A stretch of 64,000 bases of DNA from Scytonema hofmannii PCC 7110 (GCF_000346485.2 NZ_KQ976354.1:1613719-1677718); one strand, 5' to 3'; counted from the stretch's first letter, positions 49,213-58,026 are shown. The notes: generated from the sequence alone by a model not told the origin. Program-made: numbers and translations.

Positions 49213-49313
49213 TTACCAATTTGAAAAAAGAATGCTACAGATAGTTGAATGAAATTACGTCCCATAAGGCTTTTTCAATCCAAAATCTAAAATCCAAAAT
49301 CCAAAATGGTATT
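49213..49313. repeat. ~100-bp element ending in CCAAAAT heptamers
   Basis: Shares with 59441-59542 the blocks GAAAAAAGAATG, ACAG(A)T(A/T)GTTG, a TAAGGCTTT/TAGGACTTT segment, TCAATCCAAAATCTAAAAT and a TGGTAT end. Short, with inverted ends and no ORF, so a small non-autonomous element is possible. Confidence 0.75.
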
Positions 49314-49958
49314 AGTTCCCGAAATAACTCTCACATGGGGTCAAATCTATGCGTTTTTCCATAGTTTTATCGATTATTTGCAATAGCAATTGTTGAATTG
49401 GGATATTTGTCCCAACCAAACCGATATAAGCACACACATAGCTCCAACTGTTTTCAATCCTTGGCGATTGTTACAGTATTCGGAGGGTATTTGGTAGTAT
49501 ATCCTCCAGCACGCAACATCACTTTTCAAGCCCGACTGTGCAACAAGTAGTGTTGGTTTATACTGGAAGAAATTGGTTTGTCAAGATTCGACCACATTTG
49601 ATGGAACTATGCTTAGCGTATCCTTTTTTTCTAAAAAAATATCATTTTTGTAAATTTCGTTACAATTTTCTTTGATCCCTTGTGCTTTTAAGTTGAAAAT
49701 AGGAATTTTTGCTGCGTGCGGTAGGTACCAACCCGAATTCATAAGATTGATATTGTGCAAAGTGGTTTACAAATCTTGACTTTGCCAAATAGCAACAAAA
49801 CTTTACTTGATTTTTTTCTTGTTTGTGAGGAAATCTATTGTTTCATTTAAACAACGGTTTATTTATCAAATAACAGTATTCTATACTAATACTTAAGATA
49901 CGAACCATGTCAATGGTACTCTTGAACAAGAGAGACAAGAGAAAATTTTTATAATAAA

Positions 49959-49995
49959 TCCAAAATCCAAAATCCAAAATCCAAAATCCAAAATT
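49959..49995. repeat. Heptamer repeat (CCAAAAT)5
   Basis: Five direct copies of CCAAAAT just upstream of the class II aldolase gene. Confidence 0.95.
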
Positions 49996-50065
49996 GGATG
50001 TATTTGGAGACACCAATACAACCCAGAACAACAAAGCGTCAGTTCTTTTCGTTCTGGATACTCAA

Positions 50066-50857
50066 ATGCCCCCTGCAAAGAGGAACAGAAAAACCATGCC
50101 AAAGTATGAGAGACCAAAAACCCCAGTTTTCGATAACGTTGAAGATGAGCGCCTTTACCGCAAGCAACACCTAGCTGCTGCCTTTCGTGTATTTGGGCGT
50201 TTTGGTTTTAGTGAGGGTATAGCAGGTCATATTACAGCCCGCGATCCAGAATTCACAGACCATTTTTGGGTAAATCCGTTTGGCTTAAACTTTGCTGACA
50301 TCCGGGTTTCAGACCTCCTCTTAGTTGACGCCGAGGGAGAAGTTGTTAAAGGCGAAGGTACTGTGAATCGAGCTGCCTTTGCCATCCATTCCCAAGTGCA
50401 TGAAGCACGACCTGATATTGTCGCTGCTGCACACGCTCATTCAATTTACGGTAAAACTTGGTCAACTTTTCATCGCTTACTCGATCCCCTAACTCAAGAT
50501 TCTTGCGCTTTTTACGAAGACCACGCACTATTTGACGACTATACTGGCGTTGTGGAAGACCCTAAAGAAGGTAAGCGCATTGCTCAAGCATTGGGTAACA
50601 AAAAAGTAGTTATTTTAAGTAATCACGGTCATTTGACAGTAGGTCACTCCGTTGACGAAGCTGCTTGGTGGTACATTAGCTTTGAGCGCTCGTCCCAAGC
50701 TCAGCTATTGGCTCAAGCTGCAGGCAAACCCCGACTGATAAAACCTGAAACCGCACGCCTCACACGCACTCAGGTGGGAACCCATGTAGCTGGGTGGTTC
50801 AGTTTTCAGCCAATCTATCAAAAGACGGTACGCGAAGAACCCGATCTGCTGGAGTAG
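50066..50857 (+). CDS. Class II aldolase/adducin family protein
   Basis: 263 residues from ATG 50066; ATG 50096 is a good alternative with GAGGA upstream, while the longer frame to 49994 starts in a repeat. The AraD/FucA-type fold is clear: GFSEGIAGHITARDP, NPFGLNFADIRVSDLLLVD, AHAHSIYGKTWS with the metal-binding His pair, and SNHGHLTVGHSVDEA with another. These zinc enzymes cleave or epimerise sugar phosphates; many homologues in this subgroup have unknown substrates. Single gene between repeat-bearing gaps. Confidence 0.88.
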   Translation: MPPAKRNRKTMPKYERPKTPVFDNVEDERLYRKQHLAAAFRVFGRFGFSEGIAGHITARDPEFTDHFWVNPFGLNFADIRVSDLLLVDAEGEVVKGEGTVNRAAFAIHSQVHEARPDIVAAAHAHSIYGKTWSTFHRLLDPLTQDSCAFYEDHALFDDYTGVVEDPKEGKRIAQALGNKKVVILSNHGHLTVGHSVDEAAWWYISFERSSQAQLLAQAAGKPRLIKPETARLTRTQVGTHVAGWFSFQPIYQKTVREEPDLLE

Positions 50858-51771
50858 AGGTTGCGATCGTATCCAACTTTTTATTGTAGGATGGGCATCC
50901 CCGCCCGTCCTACAAATTGTGCGGGCGAGGACGCCTACCCCACAAGATGCAATACTGCTTTGATAAATCTCTTTAGATAGGATGAGGCGTGCAATCTAGT
51001 AACCAGTCTTTTATTAGCGATCGCACCAGTGGTCGGATACTACATATTAACAACTTAAACATTATTCGGTGAAATCAACATTGACTTATGCAGAATTTAG
51101 GTTAAATTAATTCCCTACCAATTTTAAAAATACTTTACAATTCCAAATTCGGCATTTTGGCAATTATGTTAACTGTGGGATAAGTAGTATAAATATGTTC
51201 TTGCTCAAAGAAGCTCATTGCAAGACTAAAGCCTCCTCTTCCCGATGAGCTACCAGGTTTTGTATTTAGCAACGATCAAGAACTGCTAAACGTGATACCG
51301 TTCTGATGTGTGTATCACGGGAGTCAGGAATCAGGGTTCAGGGAAGAGTGATTTTTTTTTGCTTGGGTGTCAGATTTTCTCTCGAATAATTTTAATTGAG
51401 AAAATTTTACCTCAGCATTTATAGCAGTCTTTTTTCTAATTGGTATAAATTGAGATTTAATATTCACTACAGTATTGTAGTGAATTTGCTGAAGCGTACA
51501 AGTCATAATTATTTTTAACATTTTGCTTTCCTGTTCTTCTCTCTGAAGCTTGTAAATGGAAGTAGAAAATTTAGATTTTCAGGGAGCATCCTGTGAACAT
51601 TAGTGATGAGCGTGGCAGTGGCAGATTCTACTTTTAAAAAGTTATAATGCTAAAATTAGTTTGAGTCTCTGGTATTTACAGGGGCATAATTCTATTGGGC
51701 GTTGTTTGAGGAGATCTTGACTCTCCAGTTGGCTGGAGAGTTTAAAATGAGAGTGGTGACTCTCTCATGAA
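50858..51771. other. Intergenic region upstream of merR-like gene
   Basis: 900 bases with a GCGGGCGAGGACGC / GGCATCCCCGCCC inverted repeat at 50885-50945, otherwise AT-rich without ORF. The MerR-type promoter lies at its 3' end (51717-51748). Confidence 0.65.
51717..51748 (+). promoter_or_regulatory. MerR-type promoter with dyad operator
   Basis: TTGACT (51717-51722) and TAAAAT (51743-51748) are separated by 20 bases (19 if TTAAAA is the -10), the over-long spacing typical of MerR-activated promoters. Between them is a perfect dyad, ACTCTCCAG and CTGGAGAGT around TTGG (51720-51741), laid out like CueR/ZntR/CadR operators. It drives the merR-like gene 24 bases downstream, so autoregulation is likely. 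Confidence 0.75.
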
Positions 51772-52209
51772 ATGGTACAGGGTGGTCAAGTAGGTATGTT
51801 AGTTCAAGAGACGCTAAAACAAATAGGCGAAGTTGCTAAAGAAAGTGGGGTTCCTATTAAAACTATCCGCTATTATGAAGAGCTTGGTTTGCTTAAGGCT
51901 TCGGGTAGAACTGAAGGTGGCTTTAGATTGTTTAATTCTGAGGTATTCTCACGTTTGAAATTTATTAAACGTGCTCAAAATCTTGGGTTAACTTTATTGG
52001 AAATTAAAGAATTTTTAGATGTTCATGATGATGGGTTTATGCCTTGCGATCGCATAAAAGTTCAGTTGAAAAATAAGCTGTCAGCTATTGATGAACAAAT
52101 TCAGCAATTATTTATCTTAAAGTCTGAGTTGGAGGGGCTGCTTTCTGATTGGGAAAAAATAACCGAACCAAGCGAGCAAACTATTTGTCCTATTCTTGAG
52201 CGGAATTAA
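51772..52209 (+). CDS. MerR-family, metal-type transcriptional regulator
   Basis: 145 residues from ATG 51772; ATG 51796 (MLVQETLKQIG) is an equally good start. The winged-helix N-terminus is standard: QIGEVAKESGVPIKTIRYYEELGLL and GGFRLFNSEVFSRL. A dimerisation helix follows, and the C-terminus has Cys in MPCDRIK and Cys in TICPILE, the positions used for metal by CadR/ZntR/CueR-like members. It lies directly after a MerR-type operator and is followed by a strong terminator, so it forms a monocistronic self-controlled unit. No efflux gene is adjacent. Metal identity cannot be told. Confidence 0.88.
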   Translation: MVQGGQVGMLVQETLKQIGEVAKESGVPIKTIRYYEELGLLKASGRTEGGFRLFNSEVFSRLKFIKRAQNLGLTLLEIKEFLDVHDDGFMPCDRIKVQLKNKLSAIDEQIQQLFILKSELEGLLSDWEKITEPSEQTICPILERN

Positions 52210-52272
52210 ACAGATCCTGTCGCAATCAGCGCTCCTGCTATCAACGGTTAATAGATAGCACTGATAGAACTC

Positions 52273-52301
52273 AAAAGCGTCTCCAAGTGGAGGCGCTTTT
52301 T
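52273..52301 (+). terminator. Rho-independent terminator of merR-like gene
   Basis: AAAGCGTCTCC pairs with GGAGGCGCTTT (one G-T pair) around AAGT, followed by a T5 run. It lies 64 bases after the stop codon and is the clearest terminator in the window. Confidence 0.88.
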
Positions 52302-52360
52302 ACATTCAGATTCATCTTTTTTCAAATCTACGTTCCACCGCTGGCCCAAAGAATTTAAAA

Positions 52361-52576
52361 ATGCTAAATACATCACTAACGATCGCAGATCGCATCTTCT
52401 GCTACTACATCAATGTTACCAGTCACATTCAGGTAGCTCGAATCTCGAATATTCCGGGCTGGTACGCCCGACTTGTTCCCCATTCTACCACCAAGGTTCT
52501 ACACGGCAGTCCCCTAATGTATCTGCGCGATCCCAAACTTTACTGCGAAACCTTGCTAAAATACCTGCTATCCTAG
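52361..52576 (+). CDS. Small DUF1830-like protein
   Basis: 71 residues. The stretch DRIFCYYINVTSHIQVARIS followed by NIPGWYARL resembles the first half of cyanobacterial DUF1830 proteins, which have no known function. The second half (HSTTKVLHGSPLMYLRDP) is unlike the usual FPGQRLLFEA pattern, so this may be a divergent or frameshifted member. No clear ribosome-binding site. Confidence 0.5.
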   Translation: MLNTSLTIADRIFCYYINVTSHIQVARISNIPGWYARLVPHSTTKVLHGSPLMYLRDPKLYCETLLKYLLS

Positions 52577-52974
52577 TACGGGATTGCACAAGTTCTTCTT
52601 CTCCTCTTTCTTCGTGCTCTTTGCGTCTTTGCGGTTCATTTAATTAAGTAATCTTCGAGCAGGATAGGAGTATCAATCATTAGCCACTTTCCATTCATCA
52701 ATGTTCCAGAAAACAGATCCTAAACTAGAATATTTGATCGGCTCAATGCGATCGCGCACTGCTTCAAATGACATGGGATTCACCAGGCAAAACTGAACTC
52801 TATTTGCCGATCACTAAGTTTCTGCACTTTTGGAAAAGCTTCTTTGTTGCCAATACGTAAAAAATCTCTCCAAAATGTTGGGTTTCGTTCCTCAATCTAA
52901 CCAATTCGGTTAAATGTTGGGTTTCGTTCCTCAACCCAACCAATTCGGTTAAATGTTGGGTTTCGTTCCTCAAT
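52577..52974. other. Repeat-filled gap with a possible gene tail
   Basis: Contains a TTTGCGGTTCATT repeat (52590-52655), a possible gene remnant (52677-52778) and the 39-bp tandem repeats (52873-52989). Confidence 0.65.
52677..52778 (-). pseudogene. Possible C-terminal remnant of a binding-protein-like gene
   Basis: 33 codons on the minus strand, MSFEAVRDRIEPIKYSSLG then VFWNIDEWKVAND and a stop. The ending resembles the C-terminus of some cyanobacterial ABC-transporter substrate-binding proteins, from memory only. The upstream side is interrupted by stops and then the 39-bp repeats. Confidence 0.3.
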
Positions 52975-52989
52975 CTAACCAATTCGGTT
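52873..52989. repeat. 39-bp tandem repeat, three units
   Basis: Units start at 52873, 52912 and 52951; each contains TGTTGGGTTTCGTTCCTCAA and CCAATTCGGTT. The last unit contains the stop codon of the aldehyde dehydrogenase gene. A single related unit lies at 34465-34500. Confidence 0.95.
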
Positions 52990-54474
52990 ATCAATTTGAG
53001 CGCGTTGCAAACTTCCAGAGAAATCTACATACACAGTTTTCCAATCTGTAAATACGTCCAAGACAGCAGTCCCCGCTTCTCGATGTCCGTTACCAGTTTG
53101 TTTAACACCACCAAACGGTAAATGCACTTCTGCACCAATCGTGGGACCGTTGATATAAGTGATACCTGCTTCTAGATCGCGCATAGCCGTGAAAGCACGG
53201 TTGACATCGCGAGTATATATAGAAGATGAAAGACCGTAAGGTGTATCGTTAAGGATTGCGATCGCATCCTCAAAAGAGTGTACCTCTATCAACGCCACTA
53301 CAGGTCCGAAGATTTCTTCACGAGCAACGCGCATTTGAGGAGTGACACAATCTAAAATAGTAGGCTCAAAGAAATAACCGTTTTGCAAACCTTCCTCAGT
53401 TGCGATTTCTCCACCCATTAAAACCTTTGCTCCCTCTTCACGGGCAATATCTAGATATTTGCTCACGCGTTGGAGTTGCTTTTCATTCACAATCGGACCA
53501 ACATCAGTATTGGGGTCAGTACCAGCACCCAAGCGTAGCTGACTGGTACGTTCTTTCAGCATATCGGTAAATTTCTCTTTGATATCGCGATGTAGCAGCA
53601 GACGACTTGTAGCAGTACATCTTTGACCGGCAGTTCCAAATGCACCCCAAACAGCACCATCCAAAGCAAGTTGCAAGTCCGCATCTTCCATCACAATTTG
53701 GGCATTTTTACCACCCATCTCCAGACACACGCGTTTGTGAGTGCGCCCGCAAGTAGAGCCGACAAAAGCACCCGTTTCAGAAGAGCCAGTAAAAGAGACT
53801 AAGTCAACATTAGGATGCTCAACTAAAGCTTTCCCCACTTCCTCTCCCACTCCATGCACCAAGTTGATAACACCTTCAGGTAAACCAGCCTCTGCAAAAA
53901 TTTCGACGAGTTTAGTAGCACAAGCAGGAGTATCTTCTGCAGGTTTGAGAACTACAGTATTACCACACACCAAAGCCGGCATTGCTTTCCAACAGGGAAT
54001 AGCGACTGGAAAATTCCACGGTGTAATCAGAGCACAAACCCCAACAGGCATTCTGACTGTCATGGCGAACTTATTGGGCATTTCAGACGGTGTCGTTTGC
54101 CCAAATAATCGTCGTCCTTCGCCAGCACTGTAATAGGCACAATCAATACCTTCTTGAACATCCCCCCGTGCTTCTGCCAGAGGTTTACCCATTTCCCTAC
54201 TCATCAATTGAGCAAGTTCTTCTTTATACTTCCGCAAGAGTTCTCCGACTCTTTGAACGTATTCTGCTCTTGCTGGGGCAGGAATGAGTCGCCAACTCCG
54301 GTATGCACGACGGGCAGCAGCTACGGCTGTCTCAACATCAGTTGCTGCCGAACGCGGAAAAGTGGCTACAACTTCACGACTAACCGCAGGATTGCGGCTT
54401 TCTAAGGTAGCACCCGATGCAGCGTTTACCCACTCTCCGGCGATGTAATTACGGCAAGTTAAGGGATGACTCAT
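52975..54474 (-). CDS. Aldehyde dehydrogenase family protein
   Basis: 499 residues, NAD(P)-dependent oxidation of an aldehyde to an acid. Cofactor-binding motifs TPWNFPVAIPCWK and FTGSSETG, general-base Glu near 252 in CLEMGGKNAQ, nucleophile Cys286 in GTAGQRCTATSRL and the conserved EEIFGPVVALIEV are all present, so it should be active. It resembles the branch that includes 2-oxoglutarate-semialdehyde and other semialdehyde dehydrogenases; substrate not assignable. The final residues NRIG and the stop are encoded by a 39-bp intergenic repeat, so the natural C-terminus has been altered. Start ATG 54472-54474. Confidence 0.93.
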   Translation of the reverse strand: MSHPLTCRNYIAGEWVNAASGATLESRNPAVSREVVATFPRSAATDVETAVAAARRAYRSWRLIPAPARAEYVQRVGELLRKYKEELAQLMSREMGKPLAEARGDVQEGIDCAYYSAGEGRRLFGQTTPSEMPNKFAMTVRMPVGVCALITPWNFPVAIPCWKAMPALVCGNTVVLKPAEDTPACATKLVEIFAEAGLPEGVINLVHGVGEEVGKALVEHPNVDLVSFTGSSETGAFVGSTCGRTHKRVCLEMGGKNAQIVMEDADLQLALDGAVWGAFGTAGQRCTATSRLLLHRDIKEKFTDMLKERTSQLRLGAGTDPNTDVGPIVNEKQLQRVSKYLDIAREEGAKVLMGGEIATEEGLQNGYFFEPTILDCVTPQMRVAREEIFGPVVALIEVHSFEDAIAILNDTPYGLSSSIYTRDVNRAFTAMRDLEAGITYINGPTIGAEVHLPFGGVKQTGNGHREAGTAVLDVFTDWKTVYVDFSGSLQRAQIDNRIG

Positions 54475-54611
54475 TTTCTACACCTCCGGGTTGTAAGATT
54501 TTGGACTTGAGATTCTTGGAAATACAACTGATTGCAACTAAAGCGATCGCAGAAAAAAGTCGTGGTTTAGCAACAGTCAACACAGGTGACCGAATGATTC
54601 GGTCAATAAGG

Positions 54612-54932
54612 CTACGTACTAACTACTGTGGCTTGTCCTTTTGCCAGAGTGGGTAAGATAGACAAAACTTTAGGTGCTAAAGGCTTCAGATCTGCCAATC
54701 GGTTGGAGGGTGCCTGTAAAACAATCACAGTGATATCGAATTGTGGTAGATTCTGCTGGAATGACAAATTACGATCAACCGTGATGAAAACATCAAACTC
54801 TGTTTGTGCAAGCGCAAGAAGTTGACCATTCTTAATTCCTGCCCACCCCATCTGCGGAACTGTTTTCACTTCATAACCAACAAACTCCCTTGCCAGTTTG
54901 CGGTCAATACACTCATCTAAAAGGAGCTTCAT
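54612..54932 (-). CDS. DUF5615 PIN-like toxin
   Basis: 106 residues from ATG 54930-54932; the frame upstream to 54983 overlaps the antitoxin gene and is not used. Pattern of the DUF5615 family (PIN-like): MKLLLDECIDRKLAREF with the acidic pair, and DVFITVDRNLSFQQNL. Predicted RNase toxin. It starts one base after the stop of the DUF433 gene, the standard partner. Confidence 0.85.
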   Translation of the reverse strand: MKLLLDECIDRKLAREFVGYEVKTVPQMGWAGIKNGQLLALAQTEFDVFITVDRNLSFQQNLPQFDITVIVLQAPSNRLADLKPLAPKVLSILPTLAKGQATVVST

Positions 54933-54933
54933 G

Positions 54934-55152
54934 CTATGCCACCACGCCAATGATCTGTTTTTCTGCCTCTTCCAGCAAGGCAATAACCTGCTCTCTGGTT
55001 ACAGTTGGAAATCCATCTAAAAAATCGTCTATCGATTCTCCTGCTTTGAGATAATCTAAAAGTGTTTGTACAGGAACTCTAGTACCAGCAAAAACTGGGG
55101 TGCCGCCCATAATTTCAGGGGATACGTTAATAATTGGGGAGTCTTTAAGCAT
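54934..55152 (-). CDS. DUF433 antitoxin
   Basis: 72 residues. Typical DUF433 features: IMGGTPVFAGTRVPVQTLLD and FLDGFPTVTREQVIALLE, a small helix-turn-helix-like fold that forms antitoxins for DUF5615 toxins. A GGAGG box lies 10 bases before the ATG (55150-55152). The toxin gene follows after one base. Confidence 0.88.
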   Translation of the reverse strand: MLKDSPIINVSPEIMGGTPVFAGTRVPVQTLLDYLKAGESIDDFLDGFPTVTREQVIALLEEAEKQIIGVVA

Positions 55153-55525
55153 AAGTCTTTAACCTCCGGTCTTTGTGTATATATAGTTGCTCAACGGCTT
55201 TCTAATACATCGGATGGTAATTCAGTAAGTTCTACCTTACCGTGCATATAAACTTCTTCAATTGATTGCAACATTAATTTTTAACCTAGTTCATATTCGT
55301 CAGTTCTCTTATACGTAACAGAGTTCCTAAGTCATTCTATTACTTCGGGGCTACCTGTTTCCCACGTTATTTAGGTGTAAATTATCAACCTGTTTTTCAC
55401 TACTGAGTTAAGAAGTGCTCTGAAGTAATTTTCCGGTCTTCTGTCCAATGTCTCAACGTGTCTGGTTGCTAGCCAACACATTTTATAGTAACATGAAATA
55501 TATTATTTGCTTGTTGGAAGCCTTA
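55153..55525. other. Gap with a short antitoxin-like fragment
   Basis: 370 bases. Apart from the short ORF at 55191-55274, nothing recognisable; the promoter of the DUF433-DUF5615 pair should be in the lower part. Confidence 0.55.
55191..55274 (-). pseudogene. N-terminal fragment of an antitoxin-like gene
   Basis: 27 codons, MLQSIEEVYMHGKVELTEL then PSDVLESR and a stop. The pattern matches the start of small cyanobacterial antitoxin-family proteins (DUF104/AF2212-like, usually 60-80 residues with a following VIVTF strand). Here the frame ends early, so it is likely a truncated gene just upstream of the DUF433 gene. Confidence 0.4.
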
Positions 55526-57376
55526 TCAGATCAATGCCATCACTGCAGATGGGGAACCAGAACCATCTTTTAATCTAAGAACCCCAATGACCAGTGTAGT
55601 TCCCTTTGGTGGTAACTGGTCTAAATTAGTCAAATTCTCCAACACAATACGTGGTTCTTGCAACACCAAGCAGTTAGTTGCAAAAGTAGTCTCTTGTCCT
55701 GCATCTACTCCATGAGTATCAATTCCTACTCCCGCAATTTGACGTTCTTCCAGCAAAAACCTTGTTGCATCGCTTCCAAAACCAGGAAAATGCATCCCGC
55801 CTTGAACATCCCGATTAAAAAAAGCACGTTCATCCACCCATTTTTCTTGCCAACCTGTATAAAGCAATACCACACAATTCCAAGGAATCTCTCCGTTTTG
55901 CTGTTCCCAAGCCAGAATATCATCCACAGAAAGAACATAATCAGAATTACCAGCTGCTTGCTCACAAATCTCAATAACCACAGCTGGTACAACCAACGAC
56001 TCAGCAGGATAGCGATCGCAACCCACACCATCACGGTAAAAGCTACTAGGAGCATTCATGTGAGTCGCACTGTGCTCTCCCAAAGAAAACCGTCGCAAGT
56101 AATAACCATCCTTATCCAACTCCGCCACCGTTTCAAATTCAACAGGTGGATCGCCCTCCCACAGAGGAATCTTACGATCAATAACATGACTTAAATGCAC
56201 CACCCGTGAATAAATAATACCTCTCCCTCCTTCTCCGCGTTCTCTGCGTCTCTGCGGTTCATTAAACAAATCTTGCTTTCGCACCAACCTTCCCAAAGTA
56301 GCCTCCATAACAGCAGAAGTCTGACCTGTCACAGTAAACACCAGCGCCTCACGATAAACCCGTTGTGCATTATGATGACTGTAAATAGCACCACCACTAG
56401 AAACAGCGATCGCTGCATGAGAAATTCGAGCTGCTAGATCGATCGCCCAAGCCCGCAGTTGCAAGCGTTCAGTAAAAGACAAGTTCGAGTTTTGTTGTGC
56501 TGCTCGAATAGCAGCGCGACAATTGCTAAGTTCTTGCTGAAGACTTTCAAAAGCATCCCTAATAAAACGCAGTGATTTTTTCTTTGCAGCAAACTCCAAA
56601 ATCTCCAAACCACCAAGAGCACATCCTGTAGCCAAAAAAGTTGCACGAAGAACATTATTCTGATCATTTTCATGAATCCAGCCAGCAGGTTTTATAAAAA
56701 CAACACCTTCTGTAGGCAAAAACCAGTCAGTCAAAGTTGCTGTGACAGTATTAGTAGATGTCATTGCAGCAAGCTGTGCGGGCTGTGAAAACGTGAGCGC
56801 ACCTCCTAAGGGTTGATGTGTTTCCACTAAAGGGACTATACCAAAAACAGAGCGATCGTCAGGTAAAGTAGCAGCAACAATAAACTCGCTAAAAAGGTTC
56901 CAACCTGTGACCCAAGGTACAACTCCATTGAGTTGATAACCACCCGGTACTGGTACTGCAACAACAAGTGGTTCCCCTTCACGTCGTAGCTGAGAAAAAC
57001 CAACTCCCAGTAAAACTTGACCGTCACTCATATAGGGAAGGTACTTCTCTTGGAGAGAGGCGTTGTTGCTAGCAACAAGCATACCAGCAGCACTTTGGTG
57101 TTGGGTTTGCAAAAAAGCTAGAGCACCAGAATATTGGGCTACCAGTTCTTGAAAGCTACCGAATACTTGCTCGCTGACCTCTTTGCTACTCCAACGGTAT
57201 GGCAGTCGTAGGGCTAGCAGCCCCAACTTTCCCAAACCTTGCAGTGCATGAAATAAAGCATTGGAGTTACAGTCTATCTCATTCGCCAATGGTGCTACTT
57301 CTTCAAGCAAGAAAGACCGGGCTACCTTTAAAATAGAATGAATATCGTCTAGAGTTCCTTGTTCAACACAATCCAT
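55526..57376 (-). CDS. Acyl-CoA dehydrogenase fused to cyclase-family domain
   Basis: 616 residues in one frame with two unrelated parts. About 1-368 is an acyl-CoA dehydrogenase-like flavoprotein (LGLLALRLPYRW, YQLNGVVPWVTGWNLF, CRAAIRAAQQ; C-terminal helical bundle). About 385-616 is a cyclase/kynurenine-formamidase-like metal hydrolase (SHVIDRKIPLWEGDPPVEFE, HSATHMNAP, GVGIDTHGVDAG). In the usual HxxTHxDxP signature the Asp is Asn here. The linker NEPQRRRERGEGGRG is the translation of a dispersed intergenic repeat (56222-56272), so two adjacent genes may have been joined by it. Whether one protein is made is not known. Start ATG 57374-57376. Confidence 0.85.
   Translation of the reverse strand: MDCVEQGTLDDIHSILKVARSFLLEEVAPLANEIDCNSNALFHALQGLGKLGLLALRLPYRWSSKEVSEQVFGSFQELVAQYSGALAFLQTQHQSAAGMLVASNNASLQEKYLPYMSDGQVLLGVGFSQLRREGEPLVVAVPVPGGYQLNGVVPWVTGWNLFSEFIVAATLPDDRSVFGIVPLVETHQPLGGALTFSQPAQLAAMTSTNTVTATLTDWFLPTEGVVFIKPAGWIHENDQNNVLRATFLATGCALGGLEILEFAAKKKSLRFIRDAFESLQQELSNCRAAIRAAQQNSNLSFTERLQLRAWAIDLAARISHAAIAVSSGGAIYSHHNAQRVYREALVFTVTGQTSAVMEATLGRLVRKQDLFNEPQRRRERGEGGRGIIYSRVVHLSHVIDRKIPLWEGDPPVEFETVAELDKDGYYLRRFSLGEHSATHMNAPSSFYRDGVGCDRYPAESLVVPAVVIEICEQAAGNSDYVLSVDDILAWEQQNGEIPWNCVVLLYTGWQEKWVDERAFFNRDVQGGMHFPGFGSDATRFLLEERQIAGVGIDTHGVDAGQETTFATNCLVLQEPRIVLENLTNLDQLPPKGTTLVIGVLRLKDGSGSPSAVMALI
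56222..56272. repeat. TTTGCGGTTCATT-type repeat inside a coding region
   Basis: CTCTGCGTCTCTGCGGTTCA with the same pyrimidine-rich left side as the intergenic copies. It is read in frame on the minus strand as the Arg/Gly/Glu-rich linker of the fusion gene. Confidence 0.9.
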
Positions 57377-58026
57377 AGGAATTGGAGAGATGCATTACAA
57401 CTGCCAGCTATATCTGTATGACGATCTCTTATTTTTCACTGCTGTTTTCGCTGTAAAGAACCCCTCCAACTCCCAAAATTAATGGGTTTTGGAGGGTTCA
57501 AATGTTGCAGCAAAAAGTGAATTATTAATAAGTTAACAGCTTAAAAGTAAATTTAAAATTAAGAAACCGTTAATTTTTAGTAAAGATATTCTTTAAAATG
57601 CACGGCACTTATGAAAATTTTCCCCTTTATATGTATTTAATTTTACAATATCTTATAAGTATAACTATGGGTGGTTGTAAAAATTGCAGAAATACGTTAT
57701 TGGTTTAAAATTTCCTCAAAAAGACCTATTTTTTTATTTATGACTCTTAAGAGTAAAAACGTAATGTTTGAATAATGACAAATTATTTTCTTATAAAGTA
57801 ATAAAACATACTAACATAAACAACTGTATTTTACAATCAAAACTTGGTAGCCAATTAATAAGCTTACACTAGTGGCTTTACTTATGTATGGTTAACTGTT
57901 AATAGTTAGATGTCAAGACCACATTGTAGGGGCGCGGCGGCCTTGCGCCCCTATGGTTAGAGAGAAACCGGGTTTCTCAACAACGGACTATCCATCAAAA
58001 CAAAATTGACCTACTGTACCGGCGCT
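57377..58026. other. AT-rich intergenic region with hairpins
   Basis: 650 bases. A long inverted repeat lies at about 57460-57500 (GAACCCCTCCAA and TTGGAGGGTTC) in the leader of the fusion gene, and a GGGGCGCGGCGGCCTTGCGC stem at about 57928-57950 near the 3' end of the FG-GAP gene. No ORF. Confidence 0.6.
57459..57500. promoter_or_regulatory. Inverted repeat upstream of the fusion gene
   Basis: GAACCCCTCCAACTCCCAAA and GGGTTTTGGAGGGTTC pair around AATTAAT. It lies 85-125 bases before the start codon of the fusion gene and could be a leader hairpin or a terminator; no T-run follows on the minus strand. Confidence 0.4.

Larger units (their letters stand above)
49161..50065. other. Intergenic with two CCAAAAT heptamer arrays
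   Basis: 900 bases, no gene. 49213-49313 is a ~100-bp element bounded by TTACCAA and AATGGTA, ending in CCAAAAT heptamers; 49959-49995 is a second heptamer array. AT-rich between them. A closely related element is at 59441-59542. Confidence 0.7.

Noticed and set aside
52800-52994. Minus-strand ORF with LRNETQHLTEL repeats
   Set aside because: It is only the translation of three 39-bp tandem repeats and has no start context.
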